Part shown: positions 47,525-61,099 of the stretch, one piece after another
Position numbering within the stretch: position 1 is the first letter of the stretch
How the letters are laid out: every line of letters begins with the position of its first letter
Origin: Timema cristinae
Taxonomy: Eukaryota; Arthropoda; Insecta; Phasmatodea; Timematidae
DNA length: 64,000 nt
Direction: 5' to 3'
Assembly: GCA_039000515.1 (NCBI GenBank)
Contig: JBCFYV010011135.1
Coordinates: forward strand, 8,022,490 to 8,086,489
Notes under the pieces: model-generated
The model's input: only the letters and a program-made list of their open reading frames with translations
Told to the model about the DNA's origin: nothing
Databases searched by the model: none
Position numbers and translations under genes: made by a program

Positions 47525-49290
47525 AAAACTTGTTAGTACATATTGTATTACCTAAATAGGTAGTAAATGTGTTGCTATAAAAAAAATTGGGGTGAATTTG
47601 AACATGACCAATTTCTTAAAAAATATAGCTGCGTCATAAGATTAGCTATAGTGTTGTTTATTTGAAATTTAGATATAATTTTTTGCCATGTTACATATTG
47701 TATACTTTTATTTCAGTAATAACACAATACATATATTTTAGTTTATAATTGAAATAAAAAATAAACAAATCCCTGTTATGACAATTAGGGATTAATTAGA
47801 TCAGTACAGTAACAATACACACTTGATATTCTTATAACTAAAGTAAGATTAGAGTGGTACTGTAAGTGTCCCCAATTGATAGATTTACAATTAATTATGT
47901 ATTATAGTGTACATTAAGTGTTCCCAATTGATATATTTACAATTAAAGATGTATTATAGTGTCCATTAAATTAATCTTTAAAATTAAAGGTGTATTAACA
48001 TGATAAAGTAATTGATACATTTACGGGTGAAGATGGAACAGATGGGTAAACTACATGTTGCAGATGAAGAAAATCATTATTTTAACACATACTGTTCTAA
48101 ATCATTACAAGAATTACTTGGAAGATTTCAGAAGTTCAAAGGAAATAATATAATAAAATTTATGAAAAATAATGACCTAGATTTTTTTGAATGTGGGTAG
48201 AACTACCTCCAATTTTACCACGTGGATTTATCTTATTATCTGCCTCCGATGAAATTGAGTTTGAAAACATTTGCCAAATCTGCTTTACATAACTATATAT
48301 TGTTAGTCCTCTTACCTAGCAGGGTTTCCATTCTCCTCGATTATATTGCGGTGTTCTACTAGGGGAAGGGGTGTGGGAGGAGGGGCAGTCAAAATCTTGT
48401 AATCAAACTTCCTCTGTAATTTTCCTCCCCCTTCCTTCATGCCAGCTTCTGGCCTATTGTTGGTCAAAATCAGTTAGACATGAAGAGTGGCAGAAAGGTA
48501 AATTGATCTGTGTCATCAATTAGCACGTCCCCTGATATCCAATGAAGCAACTCTCCAGATCAAAACTATTCCACTAGTCCAGCCTCATCAAAAATTTGCA
48601 TTCTTGAAATAGGATCGTGGGGTAAAGGCGTCTGGAGGAAGAGCTGGTGGTGTTTCTTCGGGGAACAGACAATTTAGTTTGCTTGAATACCTCTTATCTA
48701 CAAACCTATATAACGATAGTTACACTTCCATTGGCGTCAAGTAGTTCATTCCATATCGAGGATTATAATATATTGACGAGGGGCTTACACATCGCTTTGA
48801 GAATGTTGCCTTATTATTTGGGAAATGTATTTAATGTACTATAAGAATCTTGTTTATCAAAACTGACTATTAGAATCATTTATATTAATTATTAATTGAC
48901 AGTATATTGTAATTATTAAATGTCGTTGTATGGATAAAGTATAGTCTTTAATCAGAAAGTCGAACCGAAATTTTTATTGGTTTGGTTCCTATTCTCTAAA
49001 CAAACATTTTAAAGGTTCCAGTTCTATTTAGAGCACAATAAAGGTTCCAGTTCTGTTTAGAGCACAATAAAGGTTCCGGTTCTTTTCGGCTCCTGATAGT
49101 GTTCCGGTTCTTTAATTTAATATAACATTTTTTTAGCACAGCGTCTTTTTATCCTTTCGTTTAGCGTTAATATACTCATTTAAATAATGTTTTTAATGAA
49201 TAAGAAAGGTTATATCTTATATTTAGGAGAAGTGTATCCGGATTTACGTGGAAGCAGAGCGGAAAACCACTTTGAAAATAACAACTGGAT
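47525..49290. other. AT-rich spacer with minor repeats
   Basis: Two tandem copies of aaggttccagttctrtttag lie at 49010-49080. A diverged direct repeat (aagtgtccccaattgatagatt type) lies at 47866-47945. A minus-strand SINE fragment (cggatttacgtggaagcaga) lies at 49225-49290. A 62-codon plus frame at 48012-48200 has no features. No gene is called. Confidence 0.45.
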
Positions 49291-49750
49291 CAAAAGTAGG
49301 GGAGGGTGGGGCACAGTGTAACAATAAAGTTTAAGTTTAGCGTATCTTCCATGTTTATGTAACAGATGAAATGGTTTTTATTTTAAAACATGTTGTTATT
49401 CATTGGTTAATAATATATAGGTCTATTGTTTTCATTAGCCCATTGAATTTCACTATATTTACAGATACTTGTAAAACTGCAGTCTGTCACACTGTACCCC
49501 ATACGTGGGGCAAAGTGTAACACACTAAGGGGTAAAGTGTAACACATAATTGAAAGTAAAAATAATGCTATTTAATGTTAAGTATGAACATTGATATTTT
49601 ATTCTAGAACAATACATTTGTTGTACTTAATCAGAAATGTATTTTTAACTGTAGTTTGTACATGTATATTTCTAATTAATGTACGTTAAGGTTTATCCAT
49701 ATTAACGCCAAAATAAAGATATGATTTTAATCTTTTAGTTTGACCTGCAA

Positions 49751-51750
49751 TTAGAGGGTTGTGGTAAAACCATTGTTATATCTGTCTCTGCTACAGATGC
49801 TAATATCTGGCTCAACTGGAAACATGAACTTTCTGGGATCCTTTACTGATTTTCTAAGATAGCTGATCTCAAAATCACCATCCTCATCTTTCTGTTTTAT
49901 AATTTTCCCAACATAAAACACTAATTTTTTCCCTGAAAACTTGACCCATACATAATCACCAACTTTTGGTTCTCGAGTTTCTGCAATAGGTTCATCATCT
50001 TCTTCAAGACAGTTAATATCTTCGGAGGATGTTTAAGACTGGAGAATTATCTTCGTCGTCTGTCGTGTCCAATTCTTCTTTATACAATTTTTTTGATGCT
50101 TCTTTTCTACCTTGGTTTTTTTCTTAGCACTTCTTTGCTGTGCACGTTGTACCAAGCTTTCCTTTACCGGTGTATCTGTTGGAAATGCAACTTCTTCCCT
50201 TTCTCCTTTTGTTGCAAGGTTTTCTACTTTCTGCCTTTGGATATCCACGAAACATTTCAGGGCTGATACTTGTGTAGGAATCTGAGAAATCTGTTTATTT
50301 TCTGTTTCCCCATTTAATACCACTTTTTCACTTATGTTTTATTTTTACCTTCCCCTGACGTACAAGACAATGAGTTATCAATTGCAAGCATTCTTTTGAT
50401 CTTCTGGGCGGTCCTGTCACAGCACTGCTAAGATAATCATCATCATTAAACACATCTGAATTCATAGGGAAATATACCATGTCTTTCTAAAACCAGATAT
50501 GATATTTGATGGTGTCATGGATTTTTCAAAAGCTTTCCCAACACATTCTGCAATTTGGTAAATATTGAGTGGAATACCAGGATGGTGCAACAGCCATGAT
50601 TCTATGGCACGGTCATAGTGAGACTGAAATGAATGAATACACTTACATCTAGAGGCTGCATTTTATTGCTGCAATGAGGTGGAATCGTCAGTAGAGTCAC
50701 TCCATTCTCCTTGGCGATTTCTAAGGCTGCTAAAGCAAGATGGCTTTCATGGTTGTCCAAAAATTAGAAGTGATGGATTTTCTTTTGAAAATGAGAATGC
50801 TTTAAAAAAATGTTGCATTACCTCCGGGAAAAGACTACTGTTCATCCATCCAGATGGCGTAGCAAGTCCTAGGGTTCCTGGGGGTGCACCTTTGATCATG
50901 TGTTCCTTAAAGTGAACCCTGGAAATACCATTACAGGAGGAAGTGCAACACCAGACGCGCTGACAATGCAGCAAGTAGTGACGAGTGTGCCCTTCTCACC
51001 ACTTGTAGCCTTATTCAATTGTTTGATACCCTTTCGGAGCGATAATCCGTTTTGGTGTTGTACTGTCGAGGTACCTGTTTCATCTAAATTATATATCCTG
51101 TACCATCACTGAAGTTAGTGGTGCGAGATAGGACATCTTTCAAGTTATCAAAAAAATTCCAACATTGTGTTTTATTGAAGGAAGTTGCCCTTGATAAACT
51201 ACAGGCTCAGGTCGTCGAAGACTGAGACATGGATGTCGATCTCTGAAACTGTGCAACCGTCTATACCTGCCATTTTCTTCTCCAACCACTCGGAGGAATT
51301 TCAAGACTATTGTGTTGAGCCATTTCAAATGCCAAACGCCGAGTTTCCACAGTATCCAACCCATAACACATTTTTGCACACTGAACTAAATATGACACCA
51401 AGGCAACTTCTTGTTCATTTGTAAAAATACGACGTGAATTGTACTTTGGACACATGCGTATCTCAGATCCTTCATTTGTTTTTGCTTTTTTTACATATCT
51501 GAAATTTAAAAATAAGTGTTAAAATAAGAGGCCTAAAATATTAAGATACATTTAATTTATAATGTGTTTGAAATTGTTATTGTGTGGACCCTTGCTATTT
51601 CATAGTACCTAAAACAATGTTCCGTAGTTCACATTCTTTGCTGCTGCTGCTTGACGTAAGCTCATTCCCTTGGATACGAGATCAACTGCTGCCCTCATAT
51701 CATTTTCGGAAATAACCCCATATTTGTTTTCCGTTTCTATGACGAACCAT
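49751..51750 (-). pseudogene. Pogo/jerky-like DDD transposase, frameshifted
   Basis: Minus-strand gene starting at ATG 51748-51750. Exon 1 (51609-51750) encodes a psq helix-turn-helix (NDMRAAVDLVSKGMSLRQAA). Exon 2 starts at 51498 after atttcag and gives a CENP-B-like second HTH (RRIFTNEQEVALVSYLV), then the catalytic domain with YNLDETGT (first Asp), GAPPGTLGLATPSGWMNSSL, DNHESHL (second Asp) and PPHCSNKMQPLDV (third Asp). A C-terminal tail (VGDYVWVKFSGKKLVFYVGK ... FMFPVEPDI) resembles a small chromatin-type barrel and ends at TAA 49751-49753. At least five single-base shifts (for example in the T-run before the exon 1 donor and just before DNHESHL) break the frame. The order and spacing of all motifs are otherwise complete. 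Some shifts could be consensus errors. Confidence 0.85.
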
Positions 51751-51800
51751 TACTGCAACGGTTTTCTATAAAAACACAAATCAGACATAATTTTTAGACA

Positions 51801-51815
51801 TATTGGTTATTATTA

Positions 51816-51856
<41 letters not shown>
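51801..51856. repeat. (ATT)n microsatellite
   Basis: About 17 ATT units with one interruption, inside the 5' non-coding part of the pogo element. Confidence 0.9.
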
Positions 51857-51859
<3 letters not shown>

Positions 51860-52559
51860 ATGCAGTGATCTAATTTAAGTTGAAATGATTATTGTATCAA
51901 ATTAAATTTTTATATTTTTATATTTTCTACCCGACCTTGATGTTATATATTTTAACTCTAGGGATTTTCACATTATTTTAATCTTTATTTTTGTAGACTC
52001 CATTAGTATAATTTAATTTTCATTATATCTCTGTTCGAATCTTAAGTTTAAATTTAAAGGGGCACAGTTGTAAACTAGGGCAGATTATAACATTGTTACA
52101 CTCTGCCCCATGCCAATGTTAAACTGTGCCCATAGGGCCTAGTAACGGTTAGATCAAAATTCTAGGTTTTTTGTAACCTACTTAATGAATGTTAATAATA
52201 CCGAAGTGTAGATAATAAAACACTTTCATTAATATAAATATATAACAACAATATATTATAAACTTAAGGAATAGTCAACAACACAAGATATCTAATAGAA
52301 AATACTTGACTTCCCTGAAAACAAAGAAATAGTTTTAAAACCAAATGCACTGCACACGTACCATTCAGCTTCACAATGGCTACTGGCGGAAGTGTCAACA
52401 TAGCTAACGCTAGGGTTTTCGTTCCTGATTTCGTCATAATTCGCGCGAAATTCAAAATGTTACACTGTACCCCATGTTACACTCTGCCCCAACCTCCCCT
52501 ATTGCTAGTTTAAGAAAAATAATTATAGCGTACCTTAATAACAATAATGCATCCTTCTA

Positions 52560-54085
52560 TTGCATACTGCCCATCTTTGCCTCTTTTGATACTACTTCAT
52601 TATTTGCAATAGTCAACATACATCCAACTAATCTCCAAGATGCATTCAGTCGTTTGTCGATTTTACCATCTATCCTTGCATTTTTACAGAAAAATTATGC
52701 CCATATACACAAAATTATTCATTTATTCTAACGTTTTCCATTTATACTAAACGTACAATCATTTCCTAATCAGTCCTTAATAAAAACTATCACTTTAGTG
52801 TTAGAGACTTTCATATGATGATCCATTATGCTTGTTACCGCATTCAAACGATATAATGCTTTATGTAGGCCTAATTCACTTTTAATCTCGGCCATTTAAT
52901 ATGGCATCGTATGCATACAACAGCAAACATTCATAGTGTCCATTTGTACACGAACCGCAACCTCACAAGCATCCCTCACCCACTTATCCATGGAGACATA
53001 AAAACAGTGTTGTCTAATACCCTGTTGTTTCAATGTCTTAACAATTTTCTCAAGGCTCCATACACCCTAACGCAAGCTTTACTTCCATTAAAACACCGTC
53101 ATAATGGCATTTACTAAACATGCATCCACACTATACTCTCTCAGAACATTCCATAACATATTCCTACTCTCCCGTTCGTACACTTTCTCCGGATTAATTA
53201 ACACAGTAAACATTTTCCTTACTGCTCCACAATCATTTGTTGCAATGAAAATATCTGGTCCATGCGATATCACCTGACATGAAACCACATTGCACACCCC
53301 AAATCTTGTCCGAAGCCTTTTTTTCACATGCCCCATAAAAAACTCTCCCAAAAAATTTGTCTGGAATATTAAACAAACTAAATGTCCTATAATTCTTATA
53401 TCCTGTCAATTCTAAAACCCAGCACACACATTGAACAACCACACAATCTGCCCCTTTTTTATAAGATTTCACGTGTTTTGTAGCGTTGCCAGTTTTTTAA
53501 CACCTCAGCCTTGTTAATTATTTCACTCATAATAACATTGTCCTTGTTTTCTGCTACTTTCTCTATGTCTCGTCATAAAATGGTTCAACATCACTCTCTT
53601 TTATTGTTTCCATCCAAGATCATCTTACCACATTAATTATGAATACCACAGGTCTTTCCTTGCATTACTTGTTTTCGTTCTCTTTACCCACTTCTATAAC
53701 AGCTTCATTCCCTTCAAAACTATTCTGCAATAATAGTTTTCACTTTGTATATCTCCCACAACCTCTTACGTTCTGCTTCACTCTTCACAGCAATCATTCA
53801 TTTGTATGATTCTTTATTTTCTCTCACAGCTTCTTTCCCCTCTCTATCCCATCGTGCATCTCTTTTAAAGTTTTCCCAACACCGACTGATTCACACACAT
53901 ACTTTTGCATATTCAACTCCACCCTCTTTTATTATGTTCCAAGCACTTTCTATTTCATTATCATTTATTTTGTCATTCCATTCATGCTGTTAATTTTTCG
54001 GCCTATCAATTTTTCATAATGTGCTTTCACACTTTATATTTCAATGCAGCCTCCTTCTTTAAACTAATACAGAAAGCACACAAGA
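52560..54085 (-). pseudogene. LINE reverse transcriptase, decayed
   Basis: Minus-strand remnant of a non-LTR retrotransposon RT. In order it reads GYKNYRTFSLFNIPDKFFGR (fingers), IWGVQCGFMSG (the QCGFR.GR motif), then FTVLINPEKVYERESRNMLW (equivalent to VDLEKAYDRV, with the first catalytic Asp replaced), then ACVRV and MSPW. The FADD motif is not recognisable. Many stops and frame changes make it inactive. It sits between the pogo element and the hAT element, which has inserted close to its 5' side. Similar RT proteins are very common in insect genomes. Confidence 0.75.
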
Positions 54086-54127
54086 CATCAACAAAACAAA
54101 GGTAATTTCGAGTGAGTCAGTCTAAAA

Positions 54128-56722
54128 CAGTGGTTCCCAATCTGGGGGCTATCGCCCCCAAGTGGGCGATTTGGGTTATCAGGGGGGCAATAAATAAGTG
54201 GGGGGCGATTTGGGGGCGATGAGTATTCAAAGGGGAGGAAATTAAAAATAGTACTGTACAGTAGAAGTTGCCGGGTAGCACGAGTCACTGGCTATTCTCA
54301 GCCGGCGAGTTCACTGCACTCACCCCTCTTCACAGTCCCCCCACCTGTTGTTGTTCAGCGCGGCTGATGGTGACTCAACCCCCTCCCCTCCTGCCAACAC
54401 AACACACTTGCCATTGGCCTACATTCGTCTTCAGTCTTCACTAGCCTTTGTGTGCCTCACCAATATTTTTTTGTGCGTTGTTTTGAATGTGAAAGTTCAT
54501 GCACAATGGATTCAAAAAAGAAGAAGTGTCGTCAATACTCAGCTTGAGTATTTAAAATTCGGTTTACACGTCACCGCAAAAATGTGCAGTTTCCACATTG
54601 TCTTTTGTGCGATAAAAAACATTTACTAGAAATGAAGCATGAAGCCTTCGCGAATGAAAGATCATTTATCAAGAGTACACACTGATAAAAGTGAGTAAAG
54701 AATTAGTTATTTTCAACACCTCAAAGCAAAGCGGTTAAACGGCCTAATGTGAGTAATTAAATTTAAAAAAACGACAACCGATCTTGACAAAGGTCTTCTT
54801 GCTTTTCGAGGTGTCTTTATTGATGCTAAATGTGGTAAACCTCACAAAAATTTGGCGAAACTCTTGTTTTTACCGGTCCAAATAAATTGTTTGAATTATT
54901 CTAGGGAGGGCCTTAGTAATAAAAAAGTCAACTGGTTCCTTTGAGCAACAAAAACTGTTTCCAGGCGAATTGACGAAATTTGGGCCCCGACGTTGAATCC
55001 AAACTCGCCAAATTTGTTTAAAAAGAGAAATTTGCATTGCAGATTGATTAATCAACTGTGATTGAAAACAAAGCAATTTTATTAGCTTATGTGAGGTTTA
55101 TCAATGAACAAAAGGAAATTACGGAGGAAATGTGTTTGCTAGAACTTTGATCATGATCCCAAGGGATCGTCGATTTTTTTAAAATGGTAAAAGATTATTT
55201 TGAGGAAAAGAGATTCCCCAACAAAACGTTTAGCGCTTGGCAAAGACGGTGCTCCTGCCATGTCAGTTCGTCAGCTGGGTTTCTAGCCCACCTTTAAGAA
55301 AGAAGTGCCAGAGGTCATCACTATTCACTGTGTCATTCAACGTCAACACTTAGCTGCGAAAAAATTGAGTGGTGTCCCTGCATAAACCCTAAAAACTGGT
55401 CATTACTGTGTCAAAAAGATTAAAGCTAATTCCCTCAATGACCGTATGTTTCCGAAAAACTTTTCGAATGAAAATGTGAGGAATTCGAACGCTTGCTTTA
55501 CATACGGCCGTGAGGTGGCTTTCCCAAAGGAAACTGTTTGCGCCGTTTCTTTGAATTATTTGACACGGTACTGAGTTTATCGAAAACGCTGATCCTGTTT
55601 TAAAGTGAGAATTTGAGAACAACCAAGTTGGAACTTCCCGAAACCTTACAGAATTTTTTTTTGAAAAAATAAAACGAAGTAATATAAGGCTTCAGGGAAA
55701 AAGGGGGAATGAACCTTATCAAGGCCAAAGGAATTATTATCATTCATCGCCAAGTTTGATATTCACAAGGTAAATATTGGCCGTAAAGAGCTGATTCAGT
55801 TTCCGACCCTTAAAAAGTGTTCCAGTGTCAGCTAACGGGACTCCTGAACTCCCAGAAGACAAAACCTAATTTTTACAGATAAACTTGACCAGTTAAAAAA
55901 CTGCATGGAATTAAGTTTTGAAGATTGACCAAGTTACAAAATTCCTGATTGGATTCTAGATCCTTCTAGTTTGAACCGTGGATAAGCTTAAAACTCTTTG
56001 CAGACAGAGTTTCTAGATCTGAAGTATACTGTGAGGCGAAAACCCATTTTCAAGCAAGCTTACGAGTTGGGCTGGGTGAAGATTAGGAAAACTTATCCAC
56101 AACTGTGGGGGAAAATGAACCACTTCTCATCTCGTTCCCGTAAACAAAATTTAGTTGAAAAAGGATTTATTTCTTTTGTCCACTCCTCATAAAAAAAAGA
56201 AATAAGTTGGACATTTGCCTCAAAGGGGACTTGCGCCTGAATTGACGAAAATAAAGCCAGATATTCAAGTTTTAAAACTGAAATCCACCAAGCACAAGAA
56301 AGCCCAATTGAAAAGGAAAAATAAAAACAATAACAAATTTTCAAACTTTCATTTATTTTTTCAAATTTTTATGTCAAAATTTCTTAATTTTCCGATTCCA
56401 ATTTAAAAAAATAAAAAACATTTACCCCTTTTTTTTTTTAAATGTACATAATGTCTTAGTTAATTATTTCACTCTTTGTTATTTAAAAAAAATATGAAAA
56501 AAATGAACTTTTTTTTTCTTTTTTCAAGAGTGCCCGGAAAAAAATGCTTTTGGTTTTTTTTATATAGGTGGAAAAATTGTTTTTAATAAAAAACTCCCTT
56601 TATTATTTACAACCTTATTCAAATTAAAATTGCATACCCAATGAAAAATGAAAAGGGGGCGATAAGGTGTTAGTCAACCTCCAGAAAGGGGAGATGGGCC
56701 AAAAAAGTTGGGAAACCACGGG
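54128..56722 (+). mobile_element. hAT transposon of ZBED type, about 2.6 kb
   Basis: Left end cagtggttcccaatctgggg, the classic hAT/Charlie end; right end ttgggaaaccacgg is its inverse with small errors. Flanks are gtctaaaa (54120-54127) and gttctaaaa (56723-56731), an 8-bp target duplication with one extra T. The length and a plus-strand transposase inside fit an autonomous-type copy. Confidence 0.88.
54506..56320 (+). pseudogene. ZBED-type hAT transposase, frameshifted
   Basis: Begins at ATG 54506 (MDSKKKKCRQYS). A BED-type zinc finger follows in pieces (PHCLLCDK and MKPSRMKDHLSRVH), then CGKPHKNLAKLLF, KAILLAYVRFINEQ, LATDGAPA-like and TIHCVIQRQHLAAKKLSG (catalytic core), a heavily broken insertion domain, and the C-terminal dimerisation block with YPQLWGKMNHF, LVEKGF and LTKIKPDIQVL. 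The motif order is that of the SCAND3/ZBED5-like hAT proteins. More than ten indels and stops break the frame. Because the sequence to the right is error-rich, an unknown share of these breaks may be technical. Confidence 0.85.
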
Positions 56723-56731
56723 GTTCTAAAA

Positions 56732-59700
56732 GGACAACAGTCTGAGGACAAACTTTAGCACTCGAAGACATCCAACCACACAATTGCAGTAAAAACCAAC
56801 AGAATTTAAGCACGTACCACCTTACAATGAACCTGATTATTATTTTAAACGATGGACGGGATTGACAAATTTTATTTTAGCTTCTATTAGAAAAGAACAA
56901 GACCAATTTAAAGAAGCCAAGAAGAGAAAAATTAAAAAAGTCTTTAATTGAGAAAAAAGTAATATTGTAAGCACAAGTATTTTGAAATAAAAAAATATAC
57001 AGTGAAAAGTCCGTTAATCTTTCAGAAATACATTGGTATTCCCATACTTGGGCAAGTTTGAATCCAGTTTAAGAAAAATATATTTTTTCCTAAATAATTT
57101 TTTTAAAAAACCCCTGCCTTAAATTTCCCAAAAAAAATAATAGAGGGTAACAAGAAATGTTTTTGTTTGTTTAAGGTTTTTTTGGCCCGAACACTTTTTA
57201 AAAAAAATTAAAAACATTAAAAATAAAAATGAAACTTAAAGGCCCCGACATTAAAACCCCCCCCGAAGGTCTCAAAAAGAAAGACATAGACAAAAAACAA
57301 AAAACCCCAAAGTGAAAGAAAAGGGCCCCCGGGGGCAAAATTTTTTTTAAAATTTGGGGGGGGGGGAAAATTATAAAAAAACCCCCCCCCATAGCCTGGG
57401 GTTTTCCCCCGGGGAAAAATTTTAAAACATGAGAACGGAAGAGAGGGAGCGAACAAACAAAGGAGGGAGAAAAAGAAACACAGGAATAGGGGGATGATAC
57501 GGAGGAGGTTGGCCCCTCGGGGGAGCCCCCGGGGGCGGTCGGGGGAAAAAAATTGTACTCCCCCCGGGGCGCAGATATTCTACTACCCCCGGGGGGAAAT
57601 AAAAAAAATTTTTCCCTTGGGCGATTTTGCCGCACGGGTTTGAAAAACAAAAAAGGGGGACAAAAAAAAATTAAAAGGGGGGGTTTTTGGGGTGAGGTTC
57701 CCCCCGCGAGACGGGAAAAGGCAAAAGGAAGAGAATGGTTTTTGAGGAGTGAGAACGGGGCGAGAGGGAGGGGGAAACTCATTGAGGAGGGGGGGGGAGA
57801 GGGTTTTTATTTGGAAAAAACCAAAAAGGGAAAGGATTTTTGGACCGACCAACCCCTTCGACAAAGGGCAGGACCTTATTTTACCATCGAGTCCCGGGCG
57901 GTTGGGGGACGATTAGTATCCGCCGGTTACGTATAAATTCTAGAACCGGGAGGGAAAATTGAAATTTTTTTCCCGGGGGCATTTGCCCGTACTGGTGGGA
58001 TTGGGTTTGGGGGGGGGGAAAATAAAATTTTTTGGACCAGTTCGGGTAAGGTTCCCCCCCGGAAAAGGGGGAGGCGAAGGAATTGTGAAAAGGGCCTAGG
58101 GAATGGAAAGGGGGGCGGGGGAAGGGGGGAAAAAAAGATTGAAAGGGCAGGAGCAGTTTAGAAAAAGGAAAAACCAAAAAAAGAGGGAAGGACGGAACCG
58201 ACCTTTTCCCGGGGGGTTTGAGGGGGGGGAAAAAGGGGGGCACGCTCATGCCCCGGCCGATTCCCCGGGGGTGGGTTTTGGGGGGGACATATACCCCCCC
58301 AGGATTACGTTAAATTTTCATACGAACTGACAAAAATTTAATTTGGATTTTCCCCCGGGGGGCATTTCCCCCCTACGGAAAAGTAGGATTAGGGGAAGGG
58401 GGGAAAAAAAATTTTTTGGGGAGAGGAAAAGAAATGTATTAAAAATTAAAAAAACCCATAGTTTAAAAAAAAAAAACCCAAGAATGTTAAAAAGGAGAGA
58501 GTTGGGGGGGGGGGACCATCCCCAAGTTAAGGAAAAGACTAGAACCATTGAATCAAATTGAAATTTAACAAGAGATATTAAATTAAATCGCTTCAAGGGG
58601 GGGAAAAATTAGGGTGCAAAAGAGTTTTTATTTGAATTCCCCTATAAAGGTCACAAAAAAAAAAAAACAAAGAAAGTTACTAGATTAGTCTTACAACAAA
58701 CCGATGTGGTGCGCCTTGGGGCCAAAGAAAAAAAAAACTTTTTTGGGGTCGGCCCCTTGAGGAGGGGAATTTTATTTTTTTTCCCTTCAAATAATCGAAC
58801 AATGGGCCAAAAGACAAAAAAAATTTACAATAAGGAAAGGGGAAAAAACCCCGGGGAAAAAAAATTTTAAATAGTGCTTTACAAAATCAAACGCCTCTAG
58901 TACATCGCCCAATCAACTTTAACCCCCTTAAGACCTAAAGGGTATTAAAGGGCGAGAAACCACGAATAAGTTTAAAATTATATAAATCCATTTGAGGGAT
59001 TTTTTAAGTTTTTTTTATTATTATTTTTTAGTCATTTTTATTTTGTATTTATCGTTTTTCTGGGGGGTAATTTTTATTTTCCCCTCTATGGGTTTTATTA
59101 TGTTTTTTTAATAATTTAAGGCCCCCAAATGCCCCAATGTGCCGGGGGGTTTAAACCCAAAAAATAAAATTAAATTTTAAACACCCCTTTAGTGGTATTA
59201 AAAAAAAAATTTAGGTTCCAAAAGAATAGTTTGAAAATTATTTAAATCAAAAAGGGGTATTAAAATTACCCCCTATTTAAAAATAAAAAAAAGGTACGTT
59301 TTCAATGGAGCTAACTCGAGAAAGTCAATCACCCCGACATAATTTTTTTCAGCCCCGTACAGCAAATCCCGTTTTGGTTTCGCCCACGACAAAATTTTTG
59401 GCGCGTTCGCCCAGGGATCCCCCAAAACCCTTTAACGGAAAATGCCCCCGCTCACTGAAAATCGTTTTATGGTAACACGGAAAATTTTAAACGCGAAATC
59501 TTTATTTTTCCGGGGGCTTTTTCAGCAACTTTTAAAATCCCCCCTGGGTTGTACTTCTTGTGATTTCATTAACTTTGGGGCCATTGAAATGTTTTTTGCC
59601 AATTCAAAAGGACTGTGTTTTCATAGCTCACTGTGAAAGCAAAAACGGGGCACGTAGCAATGGCCCCAACATAGACAGCTTTTCCCCCACTATACGAAAA

Positions 59701-61090
59701 AATAATTGGGTCAGATCATTTTCCTTTTTTTGCATAAACACGTAACCCCTTTGGGTTAAACAGGTTTGCAGCATGCAGTTAAAAATTTTTTAAATACCCC
59801 ACATAGTTTTTTTTTTTTGAAATTTTAAAAATTAACCATAATTTTTTTGTTCGATCAGACTTTAAAACCCCCCCAATTGGTCAAACCCTTTTCTTGAAAA
59901 TTGCCTTAACTTGAACATAAAAACCTCAGTTTTTACTCTTGTAAAAAAAAAAAAAGCCCTCCCCCAACATCAAAAACCCCCTTTAAAAATTTTCCTTAAA
60001 AATGGATAAGTAAAAATGGGTCCCTAATTTACAGGTTTTTTTAAATTTTTAAAAACATCTTTGATTGTTTTTTCCCCAATTTGATATTTTTCAGTCCATA
60101 TTGGGGTTTTTAAAGTTTTTCAAAAAAAGATTTGTTCCATAATTTTAAAACCCTTGGTTTTCTTCTTTTAAATTTTTCTTCAATTAAATCGTTCAGAAAA
60201 GATGTCTTTCATTTAAAAATTTGCAAGTTTGGATGCTCATTGGGGCCCAAAACTTAACACCCCGGGTTGTACCAAAAAAGGGAAAGGACTGAAAGTTTGG
60301 TTAATCGATCCCTTCCCCTTTTTCAAAAATCGGCCAAATAGGCGGCCTTTTTACCGAAACCCCCTTTTCCATTAGCCCCCTTTCCCCTTCAATTTTTACA
60401 CCCCGATTTTTAAAGGACTTAACCCGCCTGGGGTTTTTAATAAAGTCCCCGCCGAATTTTCCCCCAAACGATTTTTTTTTTTTTATCCCCCCTTGTTTTT
60501 CCGTAAAAGATTAGCATTTTTTTTAACCTCACAAAAAAACCTTGGTTCGTCTGCTTCAAATAAGGGCCCCCAAATCATTTAAATTTTCGCTCGGCTCGCA
60601 ATGACAGCCCCGGGGAATTCAGTTAAGGTAAAGTTAAAATTTTTTTAAAAGGATCATTACCCCAGTTTTAGGTTTCTTTGTCCACTTAAAAACCCTTCAT
60701 AACCTTCATCGGCTAAAAATGACGTTTCTTTCGGGGTTCACGATTTTTGAAATTTATTTTTGATCGGGAAACCCACATAGGCAAAACCCCTTAATTCCAT
60801 GAATAACCTTTCTTCTCCCCTTTTTTGGAAAAATGCACAAAAACATACTACCAAAGGCATGAAGAACAAGATTTGCATTTTTTTATTCGAGACCCCCGGG
60901 GGTCTAGGGCTAAGGGGGTTTGGACCTCCAGCACATAAGTTGACACCTTACCACTTTTTCGTAAAAATCCCTTTATCCCCAAACCCCGTCACAAAATTCA
61001 TTGCAGATACCATGAAACAATGTCGCAAAAACAAAAAAATTTTGATATTTGAAGGGCCCCTTTTGGGGGTCCCCCCGACAGCACCGTAAA
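56732..61090. other. Low-quality consensus, no features supported
   Basis: From about 56.7 kb homopolymers lengthen sharply (runs of 6-12 A, T, G or C at 57180-58600 and again at 60460-60540), with abrupt swings between G/C-run and A/T-run composition. Open frames here (for example 57198-57782) are rich in Pro/Phe/Gly/Lys from these runs and have no family features. I read this as uncorrected long-read sequence and call no gene in it. Confidence 0.7.
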
Positions 61091-61099
61091 AAACATACT

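Larger units (their letters stand above)
49297..52501 (-). mobile_element. Pogo-type (Tc1/mariner-related) element, about 3.2 kb
   Basis: TA duplication at both edges (49297-49298 and 52500-52501). Inverted ends: left ggggagggtggggcacagtg, right the complement of ggggaggttggggcagagtg, 24 of about 26 bp matching. Near both ends the word ggggcaaagtgtaac and its inverse recur (49306, 49485-49550, 52060-52135, 52455-52490), like subterminal transposase-binding sites. Inside, a frameshifted transposase reads on minus. Confidence 0.9.

Noticed and set aside
57198..57936. Long frames of 194 and 127 codons
   Set aside because: Proline/phenylalanine and glycine/lysine-rich readings of homopolymer runs in a low-quality stretch; both strands are equally open.
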